Assembly (NCBI RefSeq): GCF_014635705.1
Contig: NZ_BMDI01000001.1
Location: 1,504,008-1,568,007, forward strand
From: Oxalicibacterium faecigallinarum
Lineage (GTDB): Bacteria; Pseudomonadota; Gammaproteobacteria; Burkholderiales; Burkholderiaceae_D
DNA: 64,000 nt
Direction of reading: 5' to 3'
In this document: piece by piece, positions 55,005 through 63,682 of the stretch
Layout of the letters: every line of letters starts with the position of its first letter
Numbering within the stretch: position 1 is the first letter of the stretch
Notes under the pieces: model-generated
Database searches by the model: none
What the model saw: the letters and a program-made list of their open reading frames with translations, nothing else
Told to the model about the DNA's origin: nothing
Translations under genes and position numbers: made by a program

Positions 55005-56342
55005 ATGAAGAAATCAAGATTTGCAAAGCATGCTGCTTTGCTCATTGCCATGGCGATGCAAATACCATTTGCCATGGCGGCCGACGCACAACTCGATGAA
55101 GCGCAACGCCTCGTCACAGCAAAGAAATCAGCCGAAGCGTACGAACTGCTCCTGCCACTCCAGTCAGAGCGAGCCGGTGATCCCCCATATGATTACCTGC
55201 TCGGCATTGCGGCACTCGACAGTGGCAAAACGCTGGAAGCCGTCTTTGCGCTGGAACGATTTCTCATGCTCAATCCCGACAATGGCCCTGCCCGTCTGGA
55301 ACTGGCACGTGCCTATTACATCATGGGAGACATCAAGTCATCGCGCCGTGAATTTGAAACCGTGAAAGCGCAACAGATTCCAACGCAAGTCAACGCCGCG
55401 ATTCAAAACTATCTGAGCGCCATGAATGCGTTGGTCGCCGGTGCCGGCACGCGCGTGCGCGGCTATGTGGAACTCGGTGGCGGACACGATAGCAATGCCA
55501 ACAGCGCGACATCAGCGACCACCGTGGCAATTCCAGCATTTGGTGGCCTCGTTGGCACATTGGATCCTGCATCACGCAAACAGAGCGATGAATTCCTGAT
55601 GGGAGGGGCAGGCATCAATGTCCGTCACCCGTTCTCGCCTGAATGGGCCTTCAGTGCGAACGCCGCACTCAATCTGCGTCGTTACAGTTCACTCGACCAA
55701 TTCAATCTCGGCACGCTGGATGGCTCTGCCGGCTTTACTCGCACGCGTGGTGTTGATCAGTACACGGGCGCAATTCAATACCAAAAACTGATGATCGACA
55801 GTTCTTCCTATCGTCAGACATACGGCTTCCTCGGTCAGTGGCAGCACAGCTTCGATAATCAACGCCAGTTCACCACGTATGGTCAGGCGATGAAATTGGA
55901 TTACGACGGCAGACAGAACATCCGAACCGGCAATCGTTATCTCCTGGGTGCAGCCTATTCTCAGGCATTTGACGGCAAATACATGCCGGTTGGCTATGCG
56001 GGTGCTTATGTTGGCAAGGAACGTCCTGATGCTGCAGGTGTGCCACACCTGGGCCACAATTTTTATGGCCTGCGCACCGGCGGTCAGATTTCGCTTGCAT
56101 CCAATCTGGGGATCGTCGGTTCGACCAGCATCGAGAAGCGTGACTATCGCGGTGAAGAACCTGGCTTTTTGCGTACACGTGATGACAAGCAAATGGATCT
56201 GAGTCTGGCCTTGGTTTATCTGCCGAAAACCGATTGGGTCATTCGGCCGGAAATCAGCCATATCCGCAACAAATCCAATGTTGTTTTCAACGACTTCTCG
56301 CGCACACAGATTTTCGTGACAGTGCGCCGCAACTTCAACTAA
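55005..56342 (+). CDS. Outer-membrane protein with TPR and DUF560/Slam-like beta-barrel
   Basis: A 445-residue protein. The signal peptide is about 1-25 (IPFAMAADAQLDE). TPR-like helices (about 25-145, YDYLLGIAALDSGKTLEAVF) are followed by a beta-barrel domain (about 150-445) of amphipathic strands ending in aromatic-terminal FVTVRRNFN. The layout resembles surface-lipoprotein assembly modulators (Slam) and DUF560 proteins. The ATG at 55005 starts the signal peptide; upstream in-frame codons lack one. Function probably concerns surface export or anchoring and is inferred. 129 bases after TpsA. Confidence 0.78.
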   Translation: MKKSRFAKHAALLIAMAMQIPFAMAADAQLDEAQRLVTAKKSAEAYELLLPLQSERAGDPPYDYLLGIAALDSGKTLEAVFALERFLMLNPDNGPARLELARAYYIMGDIKSSRREFETVKAQQIPTQVNAAIQNYLSAMNALVAGAGTRVRGYVELGGGHDSNANSATSATTVAIPAFGGLVGTLDPASRKQSDEFLMGGAGINVRHPFSPEWAFSANAALNLRRYSSLDQFNLGTLDGSAGFTRTRGVDQYTGAIQYQKLMIDSSSYRQTYGFLGQWQHSFDNQRQFTTYGQAMKLDYDGRQNIRTGNRYLLGAAYSQAFDGKYMPVGYAGAYVGKERPDAAGVPHLGHNFYGLRTGGQISLASNLGIVGSTSIEKRDYRGEEPGFLRTRDDKQMDLSLALVYLPKTDWVIRPEISHIRNKSNVVFNDFSRTQIFVTVRRNFN

Positions 56343-56358
56343 TCGCAGAGGCTCTATC

Positions 56359-57903
56359 ATGCGTACACGACAACCCTTTTATATGAACAAAGCAGGCATG
56401 CTGGCAACATTGATTGCCGCCGCTTTCACTCCTTATGCCTTTGCGTTGACACCAGCGGGCAAGATCGATTTTGCCTTCGGCACGGCAACGGCAACCGGCA
56501 CAGATGGCGTTATTCGTCCATTGAAAAAAGGCACCGAAATCTATAGCGGTGATGCCATCACGACCACAGACGGTCGCGTACAAATCCGCTTTAGCGATGG
56601 TGCCTATCTCGCATTGCAACCCAACACGTTGTTCAAGGTGGATCAATACGCCTATGAAGGCAAATCGGACGGCAAAGAGAAAGGATCTTTTAGTCTCGTC
56701 AAAGGCGGCCTGCGTACCATTACCGGCGCAATCGGCAAGGTCAACAAACAGAACTATGAAGTCCGCACACCAACCGCAACGATCGGTATCCGCGGTACGG
56801 GCTATAGCGCAGAAGCTGATGACAATGGCACAACGGTGAGCGTGTATACCGGACTGGTATCCGTATCCAATCAGGGAGGCAGCGTGACCTTGGGTGGAGG
56901 TCAATCAGTTTTTGTACGGACATCGCAAAGCAGCCCAGAGATGACCGATCAGAAAGCAGCCGCAGACCAGATCGTCGCGGAACGAAAGCAACAGGAAGAG
57001 CTGGAGCAACAGACGCAAACCGAGCGACCACTCGATACGCAGCCGTTGTTTACTGCAGGTGACCAGCGCACCTCGTCGGGTGAATCAGTGACGTACTCCG
57101 AACTGCTCAAAAACCCGGTCGATGGCCCAGGCTATTCCATCGTCGAGGCTTACGGAACAGGCTATGGAAATCTTTATCATGCCACCAACACAACAGCAAA
57201 TTTTTCCGGAAACGCCTTAACTGCATATGTGTGGGGTGATGACGGAGAGGGCTCTTATTTTAGTTATAACGGCACGATCTCAGAAGCCAAATGGGATGGG
57301 TTGATCGGTTGGGGAAGATGGGTCCGAAGCAGTGGTAGTGAGGGAGGAGAAGGCCCCGCTCTTGCAGCGCTTGTCGCTCTTCCCACCTACGAAAGCCATG
57401 ACCACTATGTTTTTGGTAAAGCAACCAGTCAGTCAGCAATCACTGCATTGAATGGTACAACGGTAAATTTCGCTTTGCTCGGCGCAACTAGTGCCGTATC
57501 AAGCCTCGGCTTTGGCGGAGGCGAGGCTTTTGTAGCAAGCTCAGGCAGTGGTAGCGGACTAGTATCGCTTGGCACCTTCACAGGTTCTGCAGCCGTACAT
57601 TTCGGATCAAACACATATATGGACCTGACCACCAACATATCAGATAGTTTTTACGGCAACTTCAACGCTACTTTCAATAATATGCAGCTACGTTCCCATG
57701 CGGGTAGTGGCGGACCAATAGCAACGTTCTATACCAATGGAGAAGGCAGCGTAAGTTCGTCATTCATCGAATTGAACGGACTATTTGCAGGCTCCAATGC
57801 CGAGCGCATGGGTATTGCCTATAGTATTGATCAGGGAAATGGCGTCACCACCACAGGCGCTGCGGCCTTCACCTCAACATCACGCGGCCCATCGCCTCCT
57901 TGA
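56359..57903 (+). CDS. Periplasmic FecR-domain protein
   Basis: A 514-residue protein with a signal peptide (about 1-31) and a FecR domain (about 45-150): the TPAGKIDFAFGTATATG start, GDAITTTDGRVQIRFSDGAY and TPTATIGIRGTGYSAE are family marks. A Gln/Glu-rich linker (about 205-235) is followed by a Gly/Ser/Asn-rich C-terminal half of predicted beta structure. There is no FecA or FecI gene near, so this is the FecR type found next to adhesin and CHASE2-cyclase genes rather than iron transport. It overlaps the glycosyltransferase gene by 4 bases. Confidence 0.83.
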   Translation: MRTRQPFYMNKAGMLATLIAAAFTPYAFALTPAGKIDFAFGTATATGTDGVIRPLKKGTEIYSGDAITTTDGRVQIRFSDGAYLALQPNTLFKVDQYAYEGKSDGKEKGSFSLVKGGLRTITGAIGKVNKQNYEVRTPTATIGIRGTGYSAEADDNGTTVSVYTGLVSVSNQGGSVTLGGGQSVFVRTSQSSPEMTDQKAAADQIVAERKQQEELEQQTQTERPLDTQPLFTAGDQRTSSGESVTYSELLKNPVDGPGYSIVEAYGTGYGNLYHATNTTANFSGNALTAYVWGDDGEGSYFSYNGTISEAKWDGLIGWGRWVRSSGSEGGEGPALAALVALPTYESHDHYVFGKATSQSAITALNGTTVNFALLGATSAVSSLGFGGGEAFVASSGSGSGLVSLGTFTGSAAVHFGSNTYMDLTTNISDSFYGNFNATFNNMQLRSHAGSGGPIATFYTNGEGSVSSSFIELNGLFAGSNAERMGIAYSIDQGNGVTTTGAAAFTSTSRGPSPP

Positions 57904-60101
57904 TTGTTGAAAAAATTTTGGATGCAACTCGTTCCATAGAGCAGCTACGGCAGTCAGCACGTGATGCATTTTCACGCGCTGACTACCAAAATGCTGCCAA
58001 TCTCTTTCAGCAACTTATTCAGCATGATCCAGCAGATAGTTCAGCCTGGTTTATGCTGGGCGCATGTCTAGACCGCTGCAACCTAGTACAACAGGCAGAA
58101 CACGCTTTTGCTCAATGTGAAGCGCTGAATCCCAATCATCCTGAAATAGCTAATGCGCGCGGCTCTGTTCTCATCAAAATGAATCGTATCGCCGCAGCAC
58201 TTGCCGCGTTTGATCGTGCTCGGCGTTTGAACCCACGTGACCCACAGATCCTGACAAACATCGGCATCGTGTTAGAGGCATTAAAGCGTCATGGCGAGGC
58301 CATGCAGAGCTACGATCAGGCATTGGATATCAACCCCGATCATCTAGGTGCACTAAACAATCGCGGTGCCTTGCTGTTACTAAAAGGAAAAAAGAAAGAG
58401 GCACTGGCAGATCATCAACGGTTTGCGCGTTTGGCACCGAATAGCATCAATGGCCATTATTTTTCGGCAGAAACGCTGGCGACATTGCATCGTGATACAG
58501 AGGCATTAGCCGCCAACGACGCAGCTCTGGCGATTGATCCTCAACACGCCAAGTCGCTTTTTTCTCGCGCCGTATCGCTCAGTTCATTAAAGCGTTGGGA
58601 TGAAGCCGAGCAAGCATTTCTTGATGGCTTGCGTATTGTTCCGGCTGAATTCAGCGCGCTTCTGAAAAATATCGGTATGGATAGCAGCATCTGGCAACAC
58701 AACATGCCAGATCCACGCAATGTCTACTGCTTACGTAAGTTGGAGCAGTTGCGCCAATGCGATTGGCAAAACTACGATGAGTTCTTGAGTACATTCAAGG
58801 AACTACTCCATCATTGGAAAACAGCATCCACGACAAGTTATCTCGACAAAATTCTGGCACATCCTTGTCTGGCATTGCCATTAACGCTTCAAGAGCACGC
58901 TAATCTCGCCTCATCAGCAGCAGCCGGCGTGCAATCTCAAGCTCCTCATGCACCTGTCACTTCCAAATCCGTAACGACGCATCAAAAATTACGCATCGGC
59001 TATCTTTCTCCCGACTTTCGTGAACATGCGACTATCCATCTCACGCGACATATGTATGGATTGCATGATCGAACAAAATTTTCGATTTACTGCTATTCAA
59101 TCTCCAATGATGCGAGCAGTCCATCCATCCAGAAAGAAATTGCGGCAGCATGTGATGCTTTCAGGGATGTTTCGACGCTAAGCACGGCAGCAATCGATGC
59201 ATTAATTCGCAAAGACGAAATCGACATCTTGATTGATCTTGCCGGTTATACGGCACATGCACGTGAAGCACTGTTCTCCTCACGCCCGGCACCTCTGTGT
59301 GCAGCCTATTTGGGATATGCGGGTAGTGTCGGACTGGATGGCGTTGATTACTACATCAGTGACAGCGTAGCCTGCAATACTGAACAGATACCTTTCTTCT
59401 CGGAGAAAATCGTCACGCTGCCACGCAGCAGTTTTTGTTACAACGACAAACAGGAAATTGCAGCGCCACTAACACGAACAGAATACGGCTTACCGACGAC
59501 AGGATTTATTTTCTGCTGCCTGAACAACACCTGGAAATTGGAGCCCACCGTATTTGATAGCTGGATGCGCATACTGGCAAGAACACCGGACAGCGTACTC
59601 TGGCTGTTTAAACCGAACCCCGATGTCGAAGAAAACTTGCGCGAAGAAGCACATCAGCGTGGGATTGATCCATCTCGGCTGGTGTTTGCAGATCCGTTAC
59701 CGGTCAAACAGCATCTGGCACGTTACCTGGTCGCCGATCTGTTTCTTGACACGTTCTATTACGGGGGCCACACCACTACGCTTGATGCACTATGGGCAGG
59801 CTGTCCTGTTGTTACTAAGCTTGGAGCGCACTATGCATCCAGAGTTAGCAGCAGTCATCTCACTACGCTGAAAATGCCTGAGCTGATCACAGGATCCGTC
59901 GAGTGTTACGAGAATCTGGCAGTAGAACTGGCAACGTCCCCTGATCGTCTAGAAGAAATCCGTAAAAAAATTGCAGTAAAGCGTGTAAGCACATCATTAT
60001 TTGATCCACGGGATCTTGTCCGCAATCTTGAACGCGCCTATCAAGCCATTTGGGCTCGACATCAAGCCGGCCTATCTCCGGCTGCGATACACCTTTCCTG
60101 A
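57900..60101 (+). CDS. TPR-containing GT41 (O-GlcNAc-transferase-like) glycosyltransferase
   Basis: A 733-residue cytoplasmic protein. About seven TPR units span residues 10-270, followed by a helical linker and a GT41 catalytic domain (about 360-720). GT41 marks are LRIGYLSPDFREHATIHLT, IDILIDLAGYTAHAREALF, the FCCLNNTWKLEPTVFDSW segment with the nucleotide-contacting Lys, and FLDTFYYGGHTTTLDALWAG. It transfers a sugar from a UDP-sugar to Ser/Thr or, in the HMW1C class, Asn of a protein. Position beside a TpsA adhesin suggests adhesin glycosylation. TTG start overlapping the FecR stop by 4 bases. Confidence 0.87.
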   Translation: MIVEKILDATRSIEQLRQSARDAFSRADYQNAANLFQQLIQHDPADSSAWFMLGACLDRCNLVQQAEHAFAQCEALNPNHPEIANARGSVLIKMNRIAAALAAFDRARRLNPRDPQILTNIGIVLEALKRHGEAMQSYDQALDINPDHLGALNNRGALLLLKGKKKEALADHQRFARLAPNSINGHYFSAETLATLHRDTEALAANDAALAIDPQHAKSLFSRAVSLSSLKRWDEAEQAFLDGLRIVPAEFSALLKNIGMDSSIWQHNMPDPRNVYCLRKLEQLRQCDWQNYDEFLSTFKELLHHWKTASTTSYLDKILAHPCLALPLTLQEHANLASSAAAGVQSQAPHAPVTSKSVTTHQKLRIGYLSPDFREHATIHLTRHMYGLHDRTKFSIYCYSISNDASSPSIQKEIAAACDAFRDVSTLSTAAIDALIRKDEIDILIDLAGYTAHAREALFSSRPAPLCAAYLGYAGSVGLDGVDYYISDSVACNTEQIPFFSEKIVTLPRSSFCYNDKQEIAAPLTRTEYGLPTTGFIFCCLNNTWKLEPTVFDSWMRILARTPDSVLWLFKPNPDVEENLREEAHQRGIDPSRLVFADPLPVKQHLARYLVADLFLDTFYYGGHTTTLDALWAGCPVVTKLGAHYASRVSSSHLTTLKMPELITGSVECYENLAVELATSPDRLEEIRKKIAVKRVSTSLFDPRDLVRNLERAYQAIWARHQAGLSPAAIHLS

Positions 60102-60180
60102 TGCCTTCAGTGACAAACCATATGTACTCGCCACCATTGCTCCAACATTTGCGTACGCCATTGTTGCAAAGGAATAGTCC

Positions 60181-62439
60181 ATGCGCCTGCTGAAAAAATA
60201 CGGCCTCACTTGGCTCGTTTCCTTGCTGCTGACGACATTAACTTGCGGTGTCGTGATGGAGGTTTTGCCGACGACGGTTGTCGAACGCATTGATCACTTT
60301 CTGTATGACCTGCGCATGCGGGCACAGCCTACAGAGCACGATCCCCGTATCGTGATTGTCGATATTGATGAAAAAAGCCTGGATCAAATTGGCCGTTGGC
60401 CTTGGAGTCGCAATGTCGTTGCCGATCTCACCAGTTCGCTTGCAGATCACTACAAGGCCAAATCCATCGGCTTCGATATCATCTTTGCCGAACCAGATAC
60501 AAGTTCCGGCTTTGAAACCTTGCGGAAATTAAGTCAACACGAGCTGAAGGATACGCCTGGCCTTGATCAACGCTTGCGGCAGTTGAGAAACGAGCTCGAC
60601 TACGATGGACGCCTGGCTGCCGCAATCAAGGATAAGCCGGTTGTCATGGGTTTCCTGTTTTCAAACGAGCCACGCTCGGTTTCCAAAGGTGTTCTACCGC
60701 CACCTGCCTTTTCTGAAGACGAACTGGAAGGTCGACGACTGGACACCTTGAACTGGACGTCCTACACCGCCAATCTGGCTCGTCTGCAGTCCGCTGCATC
60801 AAGTGGTGGATTCTTTAATCCCGTACTCGATCAGGACGGTGTCGTGCGTTCCGTACCCCTGCTTGCGAAGATCGATGGCAATTATTATGAGTCGCTTGCA
60901 ATTGCCACCACCCGTGCAGCATTGGGTGCCAACACCGTACGTCCGGTCTTTCTGCAGGCCGATGCCATGATGTCGGAAGAGGCTTTGCGTCAATACGGGG
61001 CGATTGCATCGCTTGCCATGGATGGTCCGCTGGAAACCATCGATATTCCTGTCGAACGCCGTCTGACGACGCTGGTGCGCTATGGCAGTAAAGGTGGCGT
61101 TGAAGACAGTCACTTTACCTATCTGTCCGCTGTGGACATCATCAAGCGACGTTTGCCCTTGTCTGCCCTGGAAGGGAAAATCGTGCTGGTCGGCACAACC
61201 GTTCCCGGTCTGTACGACTTGCGCGCCACGCCAGTCAGCCCGAACTATCCTGGCGTGGAAATCCATGCCAACGTGATTGCCTCCATCCTTGATGCAAACT
61301 TCCTGCATCGTCCCGATTTTTCGGTTGGCTACGATTTGCTACAAGTCATTCTTGTCGGGCTCCTGCTTGGCATCTGTCTCCCTTTGCTTGGCCCACTGGT
61401 TGGCATGGGATTATCGTTCGGTACAGCCGTAATCATTGTTGTCTTGAATTTTGTGCTTTACAGCTACGGCAACCTTGTATTGCCGATGGCAAGTGCACTG
61501 TTACTGGTTGCGGTGCTGTTTGTCAGCAACCTGGGCTGGAGTTATCTGTTTGAAGTGCGTAGCCGACGCGCCATGGTCGGCTTGTTTGGTGAGTATGTCG
61601 CCCCAGAGCTGGTCGCAGAAATGGCGGCCAATCCCAAGGCATACAGCATGGAAGGCGAAAGCCGTGATTTGACAGTGTTGTTCTCGGACGTACGTGGTTT
61701 TACGACGATTTCGGAGAGCCTGCAGCCAAACGAGCTGCGTGAATACATCAATGACTATCTGACTGCCATGTCCGAAGACATTCGCAACAATCGCGGCACG
61801 CTCGACAAATACATTGGCGATGCAGTCATGGCGTTCTGGGGCGCACCGGTTTTTCTGCCAGATCACGCATCGTTGGCCGTGGCAACGGCCCTCAAGATGC
61901 AGGAAAGCGTGATTGAACTGAATCAACGTTTCGCCAAACGAAAATGGCCCGCCCTGCACATCGGCATCGGTATCAACACTGGCCTGATGCGCGTAGGCGA
62001 TATGGGATCCAAAGTACGTCGTGCTTATACAGTGATGGGCGATGCGGTCAATCTGGGATCACGTCTCGAAGCGATTACCAAGGTCTATGGCGTCGGCGTT
62101 ATCGTCGGTGTACAAACACGCGAAGCTGCGCCAGAGTATGCCTACCGAGAGCTGGATCGTGTACGCGTCAAAGGCAAGAACGAACCGGTACCGATTTTTG
62201 AGCCGATGGGATTGTTTAAAGAGCTCAATCACGTTGCGCGTGCGCGCATCGAAAAATGGCATGATGCGCTTGCCGCGATTCGTGCCATGCGATGGGATGA
62301 CGCGGAACAAAAACTGCAAGCGCTGCAGGCAGATAAACCGCATGGCTTATACACACTTTATTTACAGCGAATCCAGCACTACCGTGATAATGCACCGCCA
62401 GCAGATTGGGATGGTGTGACCACGTTCGACACCAAGTAA
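60181..62439 (+). CDS. Membrane adenylate cyclase with CHASE2 sensor
   Basis: A 752-residue protein. TM1 is about 8-28, followed by a periplasmic CHASE2 domain (about 30-370, RWPWSRNVVADL and GKIVLVGTTVPGLYDLRATP), three TM helices (about 383-455) and a class III cyclase domain (about 490-680). The cyclase keeps the metal Asp residues (VLFSDVRGFTTISE, YIGDAVMAFWGAP), the ATP-type Lys (LDKYIGD), and Asn/Arg in GDAVNLGSRLEAI. AAGGA precedes the ATG. It is 79 bases after the glycosyltransferase and the last gene of the plus-strand block; cAMP synthesis at the membrane is expected. Confidence 0.9.
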   Translation: MRLLKKYGLTWLVSLLLTTLTCGVVMEVLPTTVVERIDHFLYDLRMRAQPTEHDPRIVIVDIDEKSLDQIGRWPWSRNVVADLTSSLADHYKAKSIGFDIIFAEPDTSSGFETLRKLSQHELKDTPGLDQRLRQLRNELDYDGRLAAAIKDKPVVMGFLFSNEPRSVSKGVLPPPAFSEDELEGRRLDTLNWTSYTANLARLQSAASSGGFFNPVLDQDGVVRSVPLLAKIDGNYYESLAIATTRAALGANTVRPVFLQADAMMSEEALRQYGAIASLAMDGPLETIDIPVERRLTTLVRYGSKGGVEDSHFTYLSAVDIIKRRLPLSALEGKIVLVGTTVPGLYDLRATPVSPNYPGVEIHANVIASILDANFLHRPDFSVGYDLLQVILVGLLLGICLPLLGPLVGMGLSFGTAVIIVVLNFVLYSYGNLVLPMASALLLVAVLFVSNLGWSYLFEVRSRRAMVGLFGEYVAPELVAEMAANPKAYSMEGESRDLTVLFSDVRGFTTISESLQPNELREYINDYLTAMSEDIRNNRGTLDKYIGDAVMAFWGAPVFLPDHASLAVATALKMQESVIELNQRFAKRKWPALHIGIGINTGLMRVGDMGSKVRRAYTVMGDAVNLGSRLEAITKVYGVGVIVGVQTREAAPEYAYRELDRVRVKGKNEPVPIFEPMGLFKELNHVARARIEKWHDALAAIRAMRWDDAEQKLQALQADKPHGLYTLYLQRIQHYRDNAPPADWDGVTTFDTK

Positions 62440-62617
62440 TCCCAAGAATTATCTTGTTTCATCACGAGCCGGCATGCATTGGCGACTCCCGGCATTGCAT
62501 CAATGCAATGAATGCAAATTTTGAATCATCTTCCCACAACAAAACAGCTACTTATCCGACTAGTCGATTAAAGGTACATCGTTAAACTTATTGAACAACA
62601 ACCCTTAGGAGACTGTT

Positions 62618-62809
62618 ATGAAAAGTGAAAAAGATGATCTGCGTCGCAAGAGCGAGATGCCTAATGCAAGTTCAGGTAACCGCTCAAATGAACGTACCAT
62701 CAAGCACGAAACGATTCCAGGACAAAAGCCTGCAACAGGCGCCCAGAACAATCAGCGCTCGCAAAAGGACAAGGCCTCGCAAAGCACGAGTGATGAGGAT
62801 TTGAACTAA
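62618..62809 (+). CDS. Small hydrophilic protein of unknown function
   Basis: A 63-residue protein with no hydrophobic stretch, rich in Lys, Ser, Asn and Gln, probably disordered. A good ribosome-binding site (TTAGGAGAC) lies just before the ATG, and a terminator follows the stop within 20 bases, so it looks like a real single-gene unit. No family recognised. Such proteins are often stress-induced, but nothing in the sequence shows this. Confidence 0.6.
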   Translation: MKSEKDDLRRKSEMPNASSGNRSNERTIKHETIPGQKPATGAQNNQRSQKDKASQSTSDEDLN

Positions 62810-62828
62810 GCACTTCACATTGTGCGAA

Positions 62829-62864
62829 CAAAAAAGCCGCATCGAATGAACGATGCGGCTTTTT
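62829..62864. terminator. Bidirectional intrinsic terminator
   Basis: AAAAAGCCGCATCG-AATGAA-CGATGCGGCTTTTT is a long perfect stem flanked by A- and T-runs. It lies between the plus-strand small protein and the convergent ABC permease gene. Confidence 0.9.
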
Positions 62865-62902
62865 CATGTATGACATCCGATCAACATTACAGATGGATGC
62901 GA

Positions 62903-63682
62903 TCAACGACCAAACTCACGTTCCTTGACATGCGACCAACGCGCATGCGCAAAGCGCGCGGCGTAATCCAGAAAATAGCCCAGCATGCCGATCAGAATGA
63001 TCGCTGCCATCAATTCGGAATACGCCAGACGATCACGCGTATCGAGAATGAAGTAGCCCAGGCCGGCGGACACACCCAGCATCTCTGCCGGTACCAGCAC
63101 AATCCAGATGATGCCGATGGCCAGACGAACGCCAGTGAGAATATGTGCAGTAATCCCGGGCAGAATCACACGCAAGACAAGCTCCGTACGTGTTGCAGAC
63201 AAGCTCTTGGCAAGCATCAACCAGTTCGGATCCAGATGCATGACACCGGCAATCGTATTGAGCATGACCGGCCATACTGCAGCGAACGCCAACAGAAAAT
63301 AAACCGGTGCGTCACCAACGCCCAGCACCATGACAGCCAACGGCATCCACGACAATGGTGACACCATCCGCAAGAGCTGAAACAAAGGCGTGCTGCTATT
63401 GGCAAACACCTTCGACGTCGCCACCAAAATACCCAAAGGCACCCCGATGGCAAATGCAAACGCCAGACCGACAACAACCCGCTTCAGACTCAAATAAACG
63501 TGTAGCCAGATGTCGGCACCTGTCACCAGTTCAACAAATGCACGCGCTGTCGGCCACGGCGCGAACATGGCAGCAATCGGCGTCTGCTCTTCCAGCAGAG
63601 AGACGCCAAAGCTCCAAAGAATGATCGCGACGACCAGCCCGATTAAGGGCAGCAGAATGCGATCGCGCAAGACTTTTTTCAT
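62903..63682 (-). CDS. ABC transporter permease (nitrate/sulfonate/taurine type)
   Basis: A 259-residue protein with about six membrane helices. The binding-protein-dependent transport motif is at about residues 160-180 (SATRTELVLRVILPGITAHI, the EAA-type cytoplasmic loop) and MAAIILIGMLGYFLDYAAR lies near the C-terminus, as in SsuC/TauC/NrtB permeases. It forms the membrane channel of an ABC importer. The ATG at 63682 overlaps the stop of the upstream binding-protein gene. Substrate cannot be read from the permease. Confidence 0.87.
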   Translation of the reverse strand: MKKVLRDRILLPLIGLVVAIILWSFGVSLLEEQTPIAAMFAPWPTARAFVELVTGADIWLHVYLSLKRVVVGLAFAFAIGVPLGILVATSKVFANSSTPLFQLLRMVSPLSWMPLAVMVLGVGDAPVYFLLAFAAVWPVMLNTIAGVMHLDPNWLMLAKSLSATRTELVLRVILPGITAHILTGVRLAIGIIWIVLVPAEMLGVSAGLGYFILDTRDRLAYSELMAAIILIGMLGYFLDYAARFAHARWSHVKEREFGR

